DNA of 64,000 bases from Schumannella soli (GTDB lineage Bacteria > Actinomycetota > Actinomycetes > Actinomycetales > Microbacteriaceae). This document shows positions 18,757 to 26,802 of this stretch, in pieces; the first letter of the stretch is position 1, and each line of letters begins with the position of its first letter. Below the pieces are notes generated by a model. That model did not search any database and was not told the origin of the DNA. It saw nothing but the letters and a program-made list of their open reading frames with translations. The translations under genes and the position numbers were made by a program. The stretch is taken from positions 193,390 to 257,389 of the forward strand of contig NZ_VHQG01000002.1 in the NCBI RefSeq assembly GCF_006517435.1, in the 5' to 3' direction.

Positions 18757-20127
18757 GTGACGGAACCCGAGATCCCCGATTCGCTGGGGTTTCTCTTCGG
18801 TGGCCTGACTGAGTCGGGAGCCGGAACCGAGAAGAACAAGACCACGCCGGACGCGCTCGCATCGTCGAGTGCTTCCGCACCCGCTGAGCGACCCTTCCCC
18901 TCGCGTCGCGAGCTGCGTGCGCAGCGGGAGGCCGCCGAGCGCGCCGCCGCTGCCGGCCTCGCCGACGCCCCGGTCGCAGCCGAGGCAGCCGCGCCTGTCG
19001 CGACCCCGGCCCCGAGCGTCGCCGCCCCGGCCGAGATCGTGCCGACTCCGGCGCAGTCGGCTGAGGCCGTGCTCGCCCAGATCGTCGGCGACCAGCCGGC
19101 CGCCGCCGAGATCGCGGCGGCTCCGGCCGTTCCCGCCGCGCCGGCGGAGGTACGCTCCCATGCCGAGTCCGCCATCCCCGCCGCCCGTCCCACGCACGTC
19201 GAATCGGCTGCTCCGCTCGTCGTCGCGACGAGCATCGACCCCGTCGCCGCGACGCCGGCGACCGCGTCGATCGAGATCGTGACCCCGGCCGTCGTCGCCG
19301 CGACCGCCACCGCCGTGCGCGACCGCCGCGTGAAGCGCACCCAGGGTGTCGCCCGCGCCGCCGCCGCGCGCACCTCGTCGAGCACCTCCGCTGGCTCGTC
19401 GTTCAGCAAGCCCGCCAAGCGCGGACTGCGCCAGCGCATCACCGCGACCGGCACGATGCTGCTCGTCGGCGGCATCTTCGCCTCTCTCGCGCTGCCGGCC
19501 TACGCCTTCGACGACGAGGGCAAGCCCACCGCCGCGACGCAGGCCGCGCTCGAGGGCGACACGCAGAAGCTGTCGGTCGCCGCGGATGTCGCGCAGGGCT
19601 CCGTCGGCCGCGACGCCTACGGCGTGACCAAGGCCGCCGACCTGCGCGCCCTCTACGCGAACGCGCTGCGTCAGAAGAACCTCGAGGCCTACATGGCGTC
19701 GGGTGCGAAGGCGCAGGGTGACGACTACCCCTACGCCACCGACCTGACCCGCAACGAGGGCGGCGGCCTGTCGCCGTTCCGCTACTACTACCGCGAGTGC
19801 GTCGACTTCGTGGCCTGGCGGCTCAACCGCGACCAGGGCGTCACGCAGGCGCCGTGGAAGTGGGACTGGTCGAACCTGACCCCGAACGGCGGCAACGCGA
19901 GCCAGTGGAAGTCGGCTTGGCAGGCCCACGGTTGGCCCACCGGCAACACCCCCGAGGTCGGCGCTGTGGCGTGGTTCAACTACAACCACGTCGCCTACGT
20001 CAGCGGCATCCTCGCCGACGGCTCGGTCGTGCTCGAGGAGTACAACATGGGCGGCAAGCACCAGTACGGCCAGCGTGTTCTGCAGGTCAGCGAGATCCCG
20101 CTGTTCCTCTACGCGCCGCCCGCCTGA
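18757..20127 (+). CDS. Membrane-anchored CHAP-domain peptidoglycan amidase
   Basis: 456 residues. About 225 residues of Ala/Pro/Val-rich, disordered-looking N-terminus are followed by a basic segment (KPAKRGLRQR), one TM or signal-anchor (about 231-248, MLLVGGIFASLALPAYA) and an exported part ending in a CHAP domain. Catalytic Cys is about 348 (YYRECVDFVAWRLNR) and His about 411 (NHVAYVSG). CHAP enzymes cut peptidoglycan cross-bridges or amide bonds. GTG 18757 has GGAGG 8 nt upstream. If AYAF is a signal-peptidase site the enzyme is released; otherwise it stays anchored, with an unusually long cytoplasmic tail. Confidence 0.9.
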   Translation: MTEPEIPDSLGFLFGGLTESGAGTEKNKTTPDALASSSASAPAERPFPSRRELRAQREAAERAAAAGLADAPVAAEAAAPVATPAPSVAAPAEIVPTPAQSAEAVLAQIVGDQPAAAEIAAAPAVPAAPAEVRSHAESAIPAARPTHVESAAPLVVATSIDPVAATPATASIEIVTPAVVAATATAVRDRRVKRTQGVARAAAARTSSSTSAGSSFSKPAKRGLRQRITATGTMLLVGGIFASLALPAYAFDDEGKPTAATQAALEGDTQKLSVAADVAQGSVGRDAYGVTKAADLRALYANALRQKNLEAYMASGAKAQGDDYPYATDLTRNEGGGLSPFRYYYRECVDFVAWRLNRDQGVTQAPWKWDWSNLTPNGGNASQWKSAWQAHGWPTGNTPEVGAVAWFNYNHVAYVSGILADGSVVLEEYNMGGKHQYGQRVLQVSEIPLFLYAPPA

Positions 20128-20153
20128 TCCGTCGCTGTGCTCGGTTGGCCGTT

Positions 20154-20174
20154 AGCGGCTAGCGGATAGCCGCT
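20154..20174 (+). terminator. Terminator after CHAP gene
   Basis: Perfect 8-bp stem AGCGGCTA / TAGCCGCT with a 5-nt loop, then GTT; 26 bp past the stop. Confidence 0.7.
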
Positions 20175-20193
20175 GTTCGCGTGATCGCCGACA

Positions 20194-20215
20194 GGTGACG
20201 GTGGTGACTGTCACC
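20194..20215. promoter_or_regulatory. Palindrome upstream of VOC gene
   Basis: Perfect GGTGAC-T-GTCACC at 20203-20215, with an extra direct copy of GGTGAC at 20194-20199, 57 bp before the downstream ATG. Could be an operator. Another VOC gene (27892) also has a palindrome immediately upstream. Confidence 0.4.
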
Positions 20216-20271
20216 GGCGGGTGGGATGCTGACCTCCGTGGCGCCGTGCGGTGCCGGGAAGAGAGTTCATC

Positions 20272-20694
20272 ATGGCGATCCTGAACCCGTACTTGAACTT
20301 CCGCGACAACGCGCGCGAGGCGATCGAGTTCTACCACTCGATCTTCGGCGGCGATCTGACGATCAGCACCTTCGGCGACTTCAAGATGCCCGGCATCGAG
20401 GAGGCCGAGTACGACAAGGTCATGCACTCGCAGATCTCGAACAGCCCGGCAGGCTTCACCCTCATGGCCTCCGACACCCCCGCCTACATGCAGTACGCCC
20501 CGGCGAGCGCGTTCAGCGTCTCGCTCAGCGGTGATGAGGAGGAGCTGCTGCGCGGCTACTGGGAGAAGCTCTCCGAGGGCGCGACGATCTCGATGCCGCT
20601 CGGCGAGGCCCCCTGGGGCGGCCTGTTCGGCATGCTCGACGACAAGTTCGGCACCAGCTGGCTCGTCAACATCAACGCGCCCGGCCAGGCCTGA
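20272..20694 (+). CDS. PhnB-like VOC superfamily protein
   Basis: 140 residues. The opening MAILNPYLNFRDNAREAIEFYHSIFGGDL matches PhnB-like glyoxalase/bleomycin-resistance-fold proteins. The family name is misleading, since no phosphonate role is shown. It also has VMHSQI, FTLMASD and the GGLFGMLDDKFGTSWLVN ending. Expected to be a soluble dimer; substrate unknown and metal ligands uncertain. ATG 20272 is preceded by GGGAAGAGAG. Palindrome upstream at 20203. Confidence 0.9.
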   Translation: MAILNPYLNFRDNAREAIEFYHSIFGGDLTISTFGDFKMPGIEEAEYDKVMHSQISNSPAGFTLMASDTPAYMQYAPASAFSVSLSGDEEELLRGYWEKLSEGATISMPLGEAPWGGLFGMLDDKFGTSWLVNINAPGQA

Positions 20695-20809
20695 TCGGGC
20701 CTGCATCCGGCTCGACCTCGGAGGGCGCTCGTTGCGGCGGGCGCCCTCCGTTGCGTCCGGCCATGAGCGCGATACCGCTGCGCGCCGCCTCGGTAGAGTG
20801 GATGCGCCG

Positions 20810-20884
20810 GCCTCTGTAGCTCAATGGAAGAGCAGCTCCGTCCTAAGGAGAGGGTTGGGGGTTCGAGTCCCTCCAGGGGCACCA
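20810..20884 (+). tRNA. tRNA-Arg (anticodon CCU)
   Basis: Cloverleaf can be folded by eye: acceptor GCCTCTG / CAGGGGC, D-arm GCTC/GAGC, anticodon loop GTCCTAA giving CCT, T-arm GGGGG-TTCGAGT-CCCTC, then an encoded ACCA end. Anticodon-stem pair 27-43 is G-A, a mismatch. Reads AGG codons, which are rare in this genome. Minor tRNA-Arg genes are classic integration sites and lower-GC sequence starts right after it. Confidence 0.96.
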
Positions 20885-20925
20885 AGCATGAGCAGTATTT
20901 GTGTTCATAACCAACTTGTTGCAGA

Positions 20926-20957
20926 GGTCACCATTCACCGATGGTGGCCTTCTTCGT
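20926..20957 (+). terminator. Terminator after tRNA
   Basis: 9-bp stem GGTCACCAT / ATGGTGGCC (one G-U), 6-nt loop, then TTCTTCGTT; 42 bp after the tRNA. Confidence 0.75.
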
Positions 20958-21146
20958 TGCCCAGGAGGCTTTTGCGGCAGGTCATCCTGTCGCGCGCTAC
21001 TAGAACCCACCCCCGGGGTCGCTGCGTCCCAGGGTGCATCAGTACGGGATCTGGCGTGATTCGCAACCCCTGTCGGATGTGCCTGATGGTGTTGTGTTTC
21101 TGACCATATTCAGTGTCGGATGCCGCTGTCATAATCGTTGGCACAG

Positions 21147-22883
21147 ATGCTGACAGATCGCGAAATCGCCTCCCTGATTCTCCTCGCCGCCTTCCTAGCG
21201 TTGGCGATGCTCGTTCGAGGTGTACGAGTCGAGGTTCCCAAGATGGCGAAGCTGCTGTTTTCGCGACAGCTGCTTCCGATTTTCCTGGGCTACTTCGGCT
21301 TCGCGACTGTCGTGATCGCGACCTTGCATTGGGTCGGCTGGTGGCAGCTCGATTTGTTGAAGGACACGATCCTTGTAGTCCTTCTCGTGGGGTTGCCTCT
21401 ACTCTTTCGCGCTGCCAACGCGAAGGACGGAGTCGTACTGCTTGGTCGAACCTTTGCCGATACTCTTGGCATCTCGGCGCTCGTCCTGTTCTACGTCAAC
21501 CTCGTGTCGATGCCCCTAGTGGCGGAACTGGCGATACAGCTCGTTGTGATTGTGCTTTCAGTCACTTCCGTATTGCTGAAGTATCGGGCGGGAGGCAAGC
21601 CGATCGCGCGCGTCCTCGATGTGATCCTCGGGTTGATCGGGCTCGGGATGCTGGTTTTCACAACGTCTCAGCTGATCGCGAACTGGAGCAGCCAAGACCT
21701 CGGTCTGATAGCTCGCACCCTGGCGCTCTCTATCTGGTATCCGTTCGCGCTGCTGCCGTTCATCTACGCCACGAGCTTTTACTCACAAGCCCAGCTGCTG
21801 TTCGTCATGCTTCCTTTCTTCAATGACCGCGAACCTCTTCCGTTGAGAGTTCGAGCCGCCATTCTCGTTGGACTCCGATTCAGCACACGGTTGGCCGGTG
21901 CGTTCACGGGGGAGTGGCGTGCACGGGTAGGGAAACTCACGACCGCACAAGAAGCGCGCGCGGTCATGCGGGAGTATCGCGCTCATATGAAGGGGCGAAA
22001 GCGCTTGGACAAGGAGCTCAAGGGCGTGCTTCCAGAGGAGGCGGTAGTGGAGGTGGCCGATCTCCAGGCGGCAACTGACGAAGAACCGTTCATCCGCGCT
22101 TCCTTCGATCTCCTCAGGGAGAGCGTCGTCGTGATGGTCACTGTCGCCGGCCTGCGACGAGACACTCAGCAGGAGAACGGCCTGGACCGGAACCAGGCCA
22201 TCCTCGTTGGGCACTTCGCCAAGTCAATAAAGCTTGTGAAGGGCCTCGTTCGCCAGCTGTCCGATGGTCACGACGGGGACCTGCAACTCCCGATCTTCCG
22301 CGAGGTGCTCGAATCGATCGCAACCGTCAACTATCTCCTCGGTGACGATGGATCGGGAGCTCGTTTCGACTCATACGTCAACGACAGCATGATCGCGGAA
22401 CGCGAGTTCAAGAAAGATGTCGATCGGCAGATCGCGCAGAGAGGCCGACAGCTTCCGATCGAAGAGCGCATCTTGTCGTCCATCGCCGCATCGTTTGCCG
22501 CTGCGGGCGTCAGTGAGGATGCGCTGCCTAGTCGTGGTGCAAATGGCTGGCCATCCGCGGAGAAGCGCGTTCACGCGCTCGGGCCAACTGCGTACTCGGC
22601 GTACCGAATGGGTTCGAACGTCGTACACGGTGCCTTCGCGGATATCGAGAAGAGCCACCTAGTGAGGAAGGGGACCGGATTCGAAATTGTTCTTGACCCG
22701 GTGAGGTTCCGACCTCAGCCTCTCTTGACGATTGCGCTACTCATGAATGACGCCATGCTCGGCTACATCACCGCATGGGTGCCCGAAGCAAGAGAGTCGT
22801 TCTCGAAACGGCTCATGAACCTGCGAAAGAAGCTGCACGACGTGGATACCTGGCATGAGATCTACCTGCAGAAGGACGACTAG
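21147..22883 (+). CDS. Six-helix membrane protein with HEPN-like DUF5677 domain
   Basis: 578 residues. Roughly residues 1-220 are hydrophobic with about six TM helices (for example LASLILLAAFLALAMLV, LPIFLGYFGFATVVIA, TILVVLLVGLPLLF, LALSIWYPFALLPFIY). The C-terminal 350 residues are soluble. Within them FREVLESIATVNYLL and AYRMGSNVVHGAF resemble DUF5677, and RMGSNVVH fits the Rx6H motif of HEPN RNases. No nucleotide-binding motif. ATG 21147 lies 11 nt after CATAAT (21130-21135); no ribosome site is seen, and TTG 21138 is an alternative start. Lower GC than the backbone, tRNA-adjacent. A membrane-tethered toxin or abortive-infection effector is plausible but unproven. Confidence 0.7.
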   Translation: MLTDREIASLILLAAFLALAMLVRGVRVEVPKMAKLLFSRQLLPIFLGYFGFATVVIATLHWVGWWQLDLLKDTILVVLLVGLPLLFRAANAKDGVVLLGRTFADTLGISALVLFYVNLVSMPLVAELAIQLVVIVLSVTSVLLKYRAGGKPIARVLDVILGLIGLGMLVFTTSQLIANWSSQDLGLIARTLALSIWYPFALLPFIYATSFYSQAQLLFVMLPFFNDREPLPLRVRAAILVGLRFSTRLAGAFTGEWRARVGKLTTAQEARAVMREYRAHMKGRKRLDKELKGVLPEEAVVEVADLQAATDEEPFIRASFDLLRESVVVMVTVAGLRRDTQQENGLDRNQAILVGHFAKSIKLVKGLVRQLSDGHDGDLQLPIFREVLESIATVNYLLGDDGSGARFDSYVNDSMIAEREFKKDVDRQIAQRGRQLPIEERILSSIAASFAAAGVSEDALPSRGANGWPSAEKRVHALGPTAYSAYRMGSNVVHGAFADIEKSHLVRKGTGFEIVLDPVRFRPQPLLTIALLMNDAMLGYITAWVPEARESFSKRLMNLRKKLHDVDTWHEIYLQKDD

Positions 22884-22942
22884 CTAGTGGATCCGGTCAT
22901 GTTTGACGCGATCAGCGTGAAGGCTCATAGTGATCGGTCCTC

Positions 22943-23406
22943 ATGCCGCGACTCACGACCCTCAGCTACGTCCGTCAACGCGCCGCACTTCAGCGCGAGT
23001 GGTTCGACCGTGATGCTCGAGCCTTCGTCGTTCTGAGTCCGGCCGAACAGATTTGTATCCACACCTACTTCGAGCCGGCGAAGAACCTTTCGCCCCTTGA
23101 AGTTGCCGAGCATCGCCGCAGTGTCTCAGCACAAACCCCTTCTTTGCCGCAACCAGCTGGCCGCGCCTTCGCGCGCATCAAGCCGTTCCTTGACATGCCG
23201 GCCGTCTCTTCGACGTCGACGTCGCGACTGGCGACTCCAAGACGATCGAGCGAGTGGGGGAGGGGCGTTCGGTCGAATTGTTGAGCTTGGTGAATCCGGA
23301 TGTCAGTGCCGAACAGGTGGCCAAAATCATCCTCCGACTCGCGGAGCAGGGCTCACCGCCTGGCTTCACGCCACCCGCGGGCGAATCACGACGCCGTGCT
23401 TTCTGA
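22943..23406 (+). pseudogene. Frameshifted hypothetical gene
   Basis: ATG 22943 opens a frame giving about 85 residues of normal-looking protein (VRQRAALQREWFDRDARAFV ... AEQICIHTYFEPAKNLSP ... AFARIKPFLDM). After about 23197 that frame turns into Ser/Thr/Arg noise. A neighbouring frame (codons from 23200) reads well to a stop at 23404 (GRLFDVDVATGDSKTIERVG, then LLSLVNPDVSAEQVAKIILR). One indel near 23195-23205 would join them into a protein of about 154 residues. I do not recognise the family. Either a real decayed gene or a sequencing slip. The 3' end overlaps the convergent HTH gene by 41 bp. Confidence 0.6.
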
Positions 23407-23785
23407 GTGCCGCGATGATCGTCTTGTTGTCGAAACCGAGTTCGGCGCCGATCCGAGCGCTCGACCATCCTTCGGCGTAGCGATCGATTGCTTGAGCGAC
23501 GTCCGCCGGCTTCATCCCGCGCGACACGTCGACACCTCGCCGGGCGAGGTGTTGGGCCACGGTCGTGCGGCTCATCTTGAACTCGCGCGCGACAGTCCGC
23601 CTGTTTCGAAGTTCTCGGTACCGCTCAACTAAGGTGTTCACTTCACGCTCTCGCAACTGTCGGGCCGAAGCAGGCGAAGAGGCACGATCGCGGCTATGCC
23701 TCCGCGACCGAGCCGAACGGCGCAGCAGTTCTAGAGGTGAATCGCCTACTACGACATAGTTTGAATAGTTGTGCAAGATCCGCAC
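23366..23785 (-). CDS. Orphan helix-turn-helix protein, recombinase C-terminus-like
   Basis: About 139 residues from GTG 23785. The C-terminal 90 residues contain two HTH-like units: NTLVERYRELRNRRTVAREF + MSRTTVAQHLARRGV, and ADVAQAIDRYAEGWSSARIG + DNKTIIAALRKHGV. This duplicated pattern is that of the DNA-binding tail of actinobacterial serine recombinases or resolvases. The catalytic domain is absent, so it is a stand-alone regulator or a remnant of the enzyme that built the island. The start is uncertain: no ribosome site, and TTGCAC (23777 downward) may be a -35. A GTG at VNTLVERY is an alternative. AT-richer than flanks. Confidence 0.55.
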   Translation of the reverse strand: MRILHNYSNYVVVGDSPLELLRRSARSRRHSRDRASSPASARQLREREVNTLVERYRELRNRRTVAREFKMSRTTVAQHLARRGVDVSRGMKPADVAQAIDRYAEGWSSARIGAELGFDNKTIIAALRKHGVVIRPRVA

Positions 23786-23827
23786 TTCGGCTTCGTGCGA
23801 TCGGGTCGTGACGGACGGAAGGCGGGC

Positions 23828-24604
23828 ATGCTCGGCAGACGGGATGAGCGCCAGCTGGCCGTGTCGATCGACGAGGGGCGCGGTCGTGTCGTCGTGCTCG
23901 TTCACGGGATCGCCTCGTCGTCGGTGACGTTCCAGAACCTGGTGCCGCTGCTGACCCCGAACCACCGGGTGATCGCGATCGACCTGCTCGGATTCGGTCG
24001 CTCCCCGGCTCCGGCTGACGCCGAGTACACGGTCGCCGAGCACGTCGACGCGATCGCGCGTGCCATCGACCGACTGCACCTCCGCGCGCCGTTCACGCTC
24101 GTGGGACACTCGCTCGGCACGATCCTCGGCGCACGCTACGCGGCGACGCATCCCCGGCGCGTGCGGCACCTCGTGATGGTCTCGCCGCCGCTGTACGTCG
24201 ACCCGGCGCAGCTCGGCGATCCTCTGCTCCGGGCCCGGGTGAGCGTCTACCTTCAGCTCTACAAGTTCGTGCGCGAGAACCAGGCTTTCACTCTGCGCAA
24301 CGCCCGCCTGGTCGAACGGATGCTGCCGATTCCGAAGGCGATGGACATCAACGTCGAGACCTGGGTGCCGTTCATCAAGTCGTTGGAGAACTGCATCGAG
24401 TCCCAGACGACGATCACCGACCTGGTCAACACCCCGGCGCCGGTCGACATTCTCGTCGGCGCCCTCGACGAGTTCCACGTGCCAGGGAGCCTCGACGGGC
24501 TCGCGCGGCTCTCGAACGTCACGACACGGGTCGTTCCGGGCAACGACCACCTCATCCGCGAGAGCATGGCGCGGCAGGTCGCCGCGGCGATCGACCCGGC
24601 CTGA
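23828..24604 (+). CDS. Alpha/beta hydrolase
   Basis: 258 residues. Oxyanion-hole HGIASSS, nucleophile elbow GHSLG (Ser), late acid in VGALDEFHVPG and His in GNDHLIRES complete the triad. A cap region carries FVRENQAFTLRNARLVERML. No signal peptide. The ATG at 23828 has GGAAGG 5 nt upstream. Substrate not predictable; similar enzymes are esterases, haloperoxidase-like or C-C hydrolases. First high-GC gene after the island; its promoter region may have been altered by the insertion, as only about 60 bp separate it from the HTH gene. Confidence 0.9.
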   Translation: MLGRRDERQLAVSIDEGRGRVVVLVHGIASSSVTFQNLVPLLTPNHRVIAIDLLGFGRSPAPADAEYTVAEHVDAIARAIDRLHLRAPFTLVGHSLGTILGARYAATHPRRVRHLVMVSPPLYVDPAQLGDPLLRARVSVYLQLYKFVRENQAFTLRNARLVERMLPIPKAMDINVETWVPFIKSLENCIESQTTITDLVNTPAPVDILVGALDEFHVPGSLDGLARLSNVTTRVVPGNDHLIRESMARQVAAAIDPA

Positions 24605-24652
24605 GCGATCGGCCGGGTCGACAGCGAGCACGGCACCCGAAGGGAGCACCTC

Positions 24653-25324
24653 ATGGTGGGATCAGAGAACGAGGCGAGGATCACCGCGGCCGAGTTCCGG
24701 GGTGGTGCGGGTACCGCCGCGTGGCGCGTGACAGCGACCGGGCCGCAGGCGGTCTTCCGGGCGGTGTCGCTCACGCAGGCCGCGTCGCTGGTCGGGCCGG
24801 CGGTCGAGGCGGCCGAGCGACTCGGCATCCTCGCTGACATCGACGTACGGCCCGAGGGCGTGATCGTGTGCGTGCCGGATCGCGACTTCGGCGGCATCTC
24901 GGCCGCCGCGATCGCGTTCTCGGCCTCGGTCTCGACCGCCGCCGCGAGCCTGGGGCTCGAGCCGGATCCGGCGCGCATCCAGTCGGTCGGCATCTACGTG
25001 GCGCAGCATTCGGCGACAGATGCGCGGCCCTTCTTCGCGGCCGCGCTCGGGTACGAGGACCTCGGCGACGGTGATGCGGTGGACCCGCTGCGGCGTGGGC
25101 CGCAGCTGGCGTTCAACCCGATCACCGGCGACGTGCCGCGCCGCGGCCGAACCCATTTCGACGTCTCGGTTCCCGCCGATCAAGCGGAGGCGCGCGTCGC
25201 CGCGGCGCTCGCGGCCGGCGGTCGTCTGGCCGACGACTCGCACGCGCCGGCGTGGTGGTCGCTCGCCTCGCCCGACAACCACGGCGTCGACATCGCGGCC
25301 TGGTCGGACGACGTCGGCGACTGA
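24653..25324 (+). CDS. Fusion of pterin-dehydratase-like and glyoxalase domains
   Basis: 223 residues. Residues 1-100 resemble pterin-4a-carbinolamine dehydratase (AVFRAVSLTQAASLVGPAVE AAERLG, then IDVRPEGVIVCVPDRD FGGIS, and IAFSASVSTAAASLGLE) but lack the HHP histidines of active enzymes (the position reads DIDV). Residues about 108-220 are a glyoxalase/VOC half (VGIYVAQHSATDARPFFAAA LGYE, FNPITG, RTHFDVSVP, WWSLASPDNHGVDIAAW). This fused architecture is known in actinobacteria without defined function. ATG 24653 has AGGGAG 7 nt upstream; 48 bp after the hydrolase stop, so they probably share a transcript. Confidence 0.8.
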   Translation: MVGSENEARITAAEFRGGAGTAAWRVTATGPQAVFRAVSLTQAASLVGPAVEAAERLGILADIDVRPEGVIVCVPDRDFGGISAAAIAFSASVSTAAASLGLEPDPARIQSVGIYVAQHSATDARPFFAAALGYEDLGDGDAVDPLRRGPQLAFNPITGDVPRRGRTHFDVSVPADQAEARVAAALAAGGRLADDSHAPAWWSLASPDNHGVDIAAWSDDVGD

Positions 25325-25404
25325 TCCCGCGACGGATCCGATGCGGCGGGAATGTCCGCTAGCCTGAACAGGTTCATGCAAACGCATCGAATTTGGAGGA
25401 CATC

Positions 25405-26631
25405 ATGCAGTTCGGCATCTTCACCGTCAGCGACGTCACGACCGACCCCACGACGGGCCGCGCACCCGATGACACCGAGCGGGTCCGCTCGCTGCTGACC
25501 ATCGCGCAGCACGCCGACGAGGCCGGACTCGACGTCTTCGCGACGGGGGAGCACCACAACCCGCCGTTCGTCGCATCCTCGCCCGTCGCCATCCTGAGCT
25601 ACCTCGCCGGCGTGACGAAGAACATCACGCTGTCGACCTCGACGACGCTCATCACCACGAATGACCCGGTGCGCATCGCCGAGGAGTACGCGATGCTGCA
25701 GGTCATCAGCAACGGCCGTGCCGACCTGATGATGGGGCGCGGCAACACCGGCCCGGTGTACCCGTGGTTCGGGCAGGACATCCGCCAGGGCGTTCCGCTC
25801 GCGGTCGAGAACTACGCGCTCGTGCGCCAGCTGTGGGAGAACGAGGTCGTCGACTGGTCGGGCCAGTTCCGCACGCCGCTGCAGGGCTTCACCTCGACGC
25901 CGCGCCCGCTCGACGGGGTGCCGCCGTTCGTCTGGCACGGCTCGATCCGCACGCCCGAGATCGCCGAGCAGGCCGCCTATTACGGCGACGGCTTCTTCCA
26001 CAACAACATCTTCTGGCCTATCCAGCACACCCAGCAGATGGTCGACCTCTACCGTCGCCGCTTCGAGCACTACGGCCACGGACGCGCCGATCAGGCGATC
26101 GTCGGCCTCGGCGGGCAGATGTTCGTGCGCAAGAACTCGCAGGACGCCTGGAACGAGTTCCGCCCCTACTTCGACAACGCCCCGGTCTACGGCCACGGCC
26201 CGTCGATGGAGGACTTCACTCAGCAGACCCCGCTCACGGTCGGCTCGCCGCAGCAGGTCATCGACCGCTACGGCGCGATGAAGGATGCGGTGGGCCACTA
26301 CCAGCGTCAGCTGTTCCTCATCGACCACGCCGGCCTGCCGCTGAAGACGGTGCTCGAGCAGATCGACTTCCTCGCCGAGGACATCGTGCCCGAGCTGCGC
26401 AAGATCAACGAGGTCGGCCGACCTGCGGATGTGCCGAGCAACCCGCCGAGCCACGCCGAGCGCGTCGCCGCTGCGCGGGCCGCCGGAACCGCCGGTGCGG
26501 ATCACGTCGAGGGCGAGGACGTGTGGACGGGTGCGTCGCCGTCGGACGACGGCGCTGCGCCCGCGACGGCGGCGACCGCGGCCGCGTCCGGTGCGGCGCC
26601 GGCGAAGCAGGGCGCCGCGTTCGGCCTCTGA
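25405..26631 (+). CDS. LLM-class flavin-dependent oxidoreductase
   Basis: 408 residues. A luciferase-like TIM barrel: MQFGIFTVSDV, VFATGEHHNPPFVASSPVAI, NITLSTSTTLITTNDPVRIA, LQVISNGRADLMMGRGNTG, TPRPLDGVPPFVWHGS, AAYYGDGFFHNNIF. FMN or F420 may be the cofactor; the HH and GRG elements match FMN-type LLM monooxygenases of the CE1758 group. The C-terminal 60 residues are an Ala-rich low-complexity tail. GGAGG precedes the ATG by 7 nt. Monocistronic, with a perfect terminator hairpin downstream. Confidence 0.92.
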   Translation: MQFGIFTVSDVTTDPTTGRAPDDTERVRSLLTIAQHADEAGLDVFATGEHHNPPFVASSPVAILSYLAGVTKNITLSTSTTLITTNDPVRIAEEYAMLQVISNGRADLMMGRGNTGPVYPWFGQDIRQGVPLAVENYALVRQLWENEVVDWSGQFRTPLQGFTSTPRPLDGVPPFVWHGSIRTPEIAEQAAYYGDGFFHNNIFWPIQHTQQMVDLYRRRFEHYGHGRADQAIVGLGGQMFVRKNSQDAWNEFRPYFDNAPVYGHGPSMEDFTQQTPLTVGSPQQVIDRYGAMKDAVGHYQRQLFLIDHAGLPLKTVLEQIDFLAEDIVPELRKINEVGRPADVPSNPPSHAERVAAARAAGTAGADHVEGEDVWTGASPSDDGAAPATAATAAASGAAPAKQGAAFGL

Positions 26632-26656
26632 CCCCGACTCGCGCCTCGCCTCGCAC

Positions 26657-26692
26657 GACGCGCGCCTCCTCCTCACCGGCGAGGCGCGCGTC
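26657..26692 (+). terminator. Terminator after LLM oxidoreductase
   Basis: Perfect 12-bp stem GACGCGCGCCTC / GAGGCGCGCGTC with a 12-nt loop, 25 bp past the stop. Confidence 0.82.
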
Positions 26693-26802
26693 ATCCGTCG
26701 GGGCGTCCTCACACGGCGCGGGAGCCGCTCCGCCGTGCGGCGGAGTCGGGATTCCCTCACCCGGGGGAGTCGCCCGACGCGGTCGAGGAGTGGGATGAGG
26801 TC

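Larger units (their letters stand above)
20885..23770. mobile_element. Lower-GC genomic island next to tRNA-Arg
   Basis: Between the tRNA 3' end and the hydrolase gene the composition and codon use change visibly (A/T in third positions, TTG/CGA/ATA codons). It holds a membrane/HEPN-like gene, a frameshifted gene and a recombinase-type HTH gene. No integrase is intact and I could not find a repeat of the tRNA 3' end that would mark attR. It is therefore a remnant or a degraded island. Boundaries approximate. Confidence 0.6.

Noticed and set aside
20810..23785. A complete integrative element with att sites
   Set aside because: I searched by eye for a copy of the tRNA 3' end (GTCCCTCCAGGGGCACCA) near 23.4-23.8 kb and found none, and no integrase is present. 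It is therefore described only as a degraded island.
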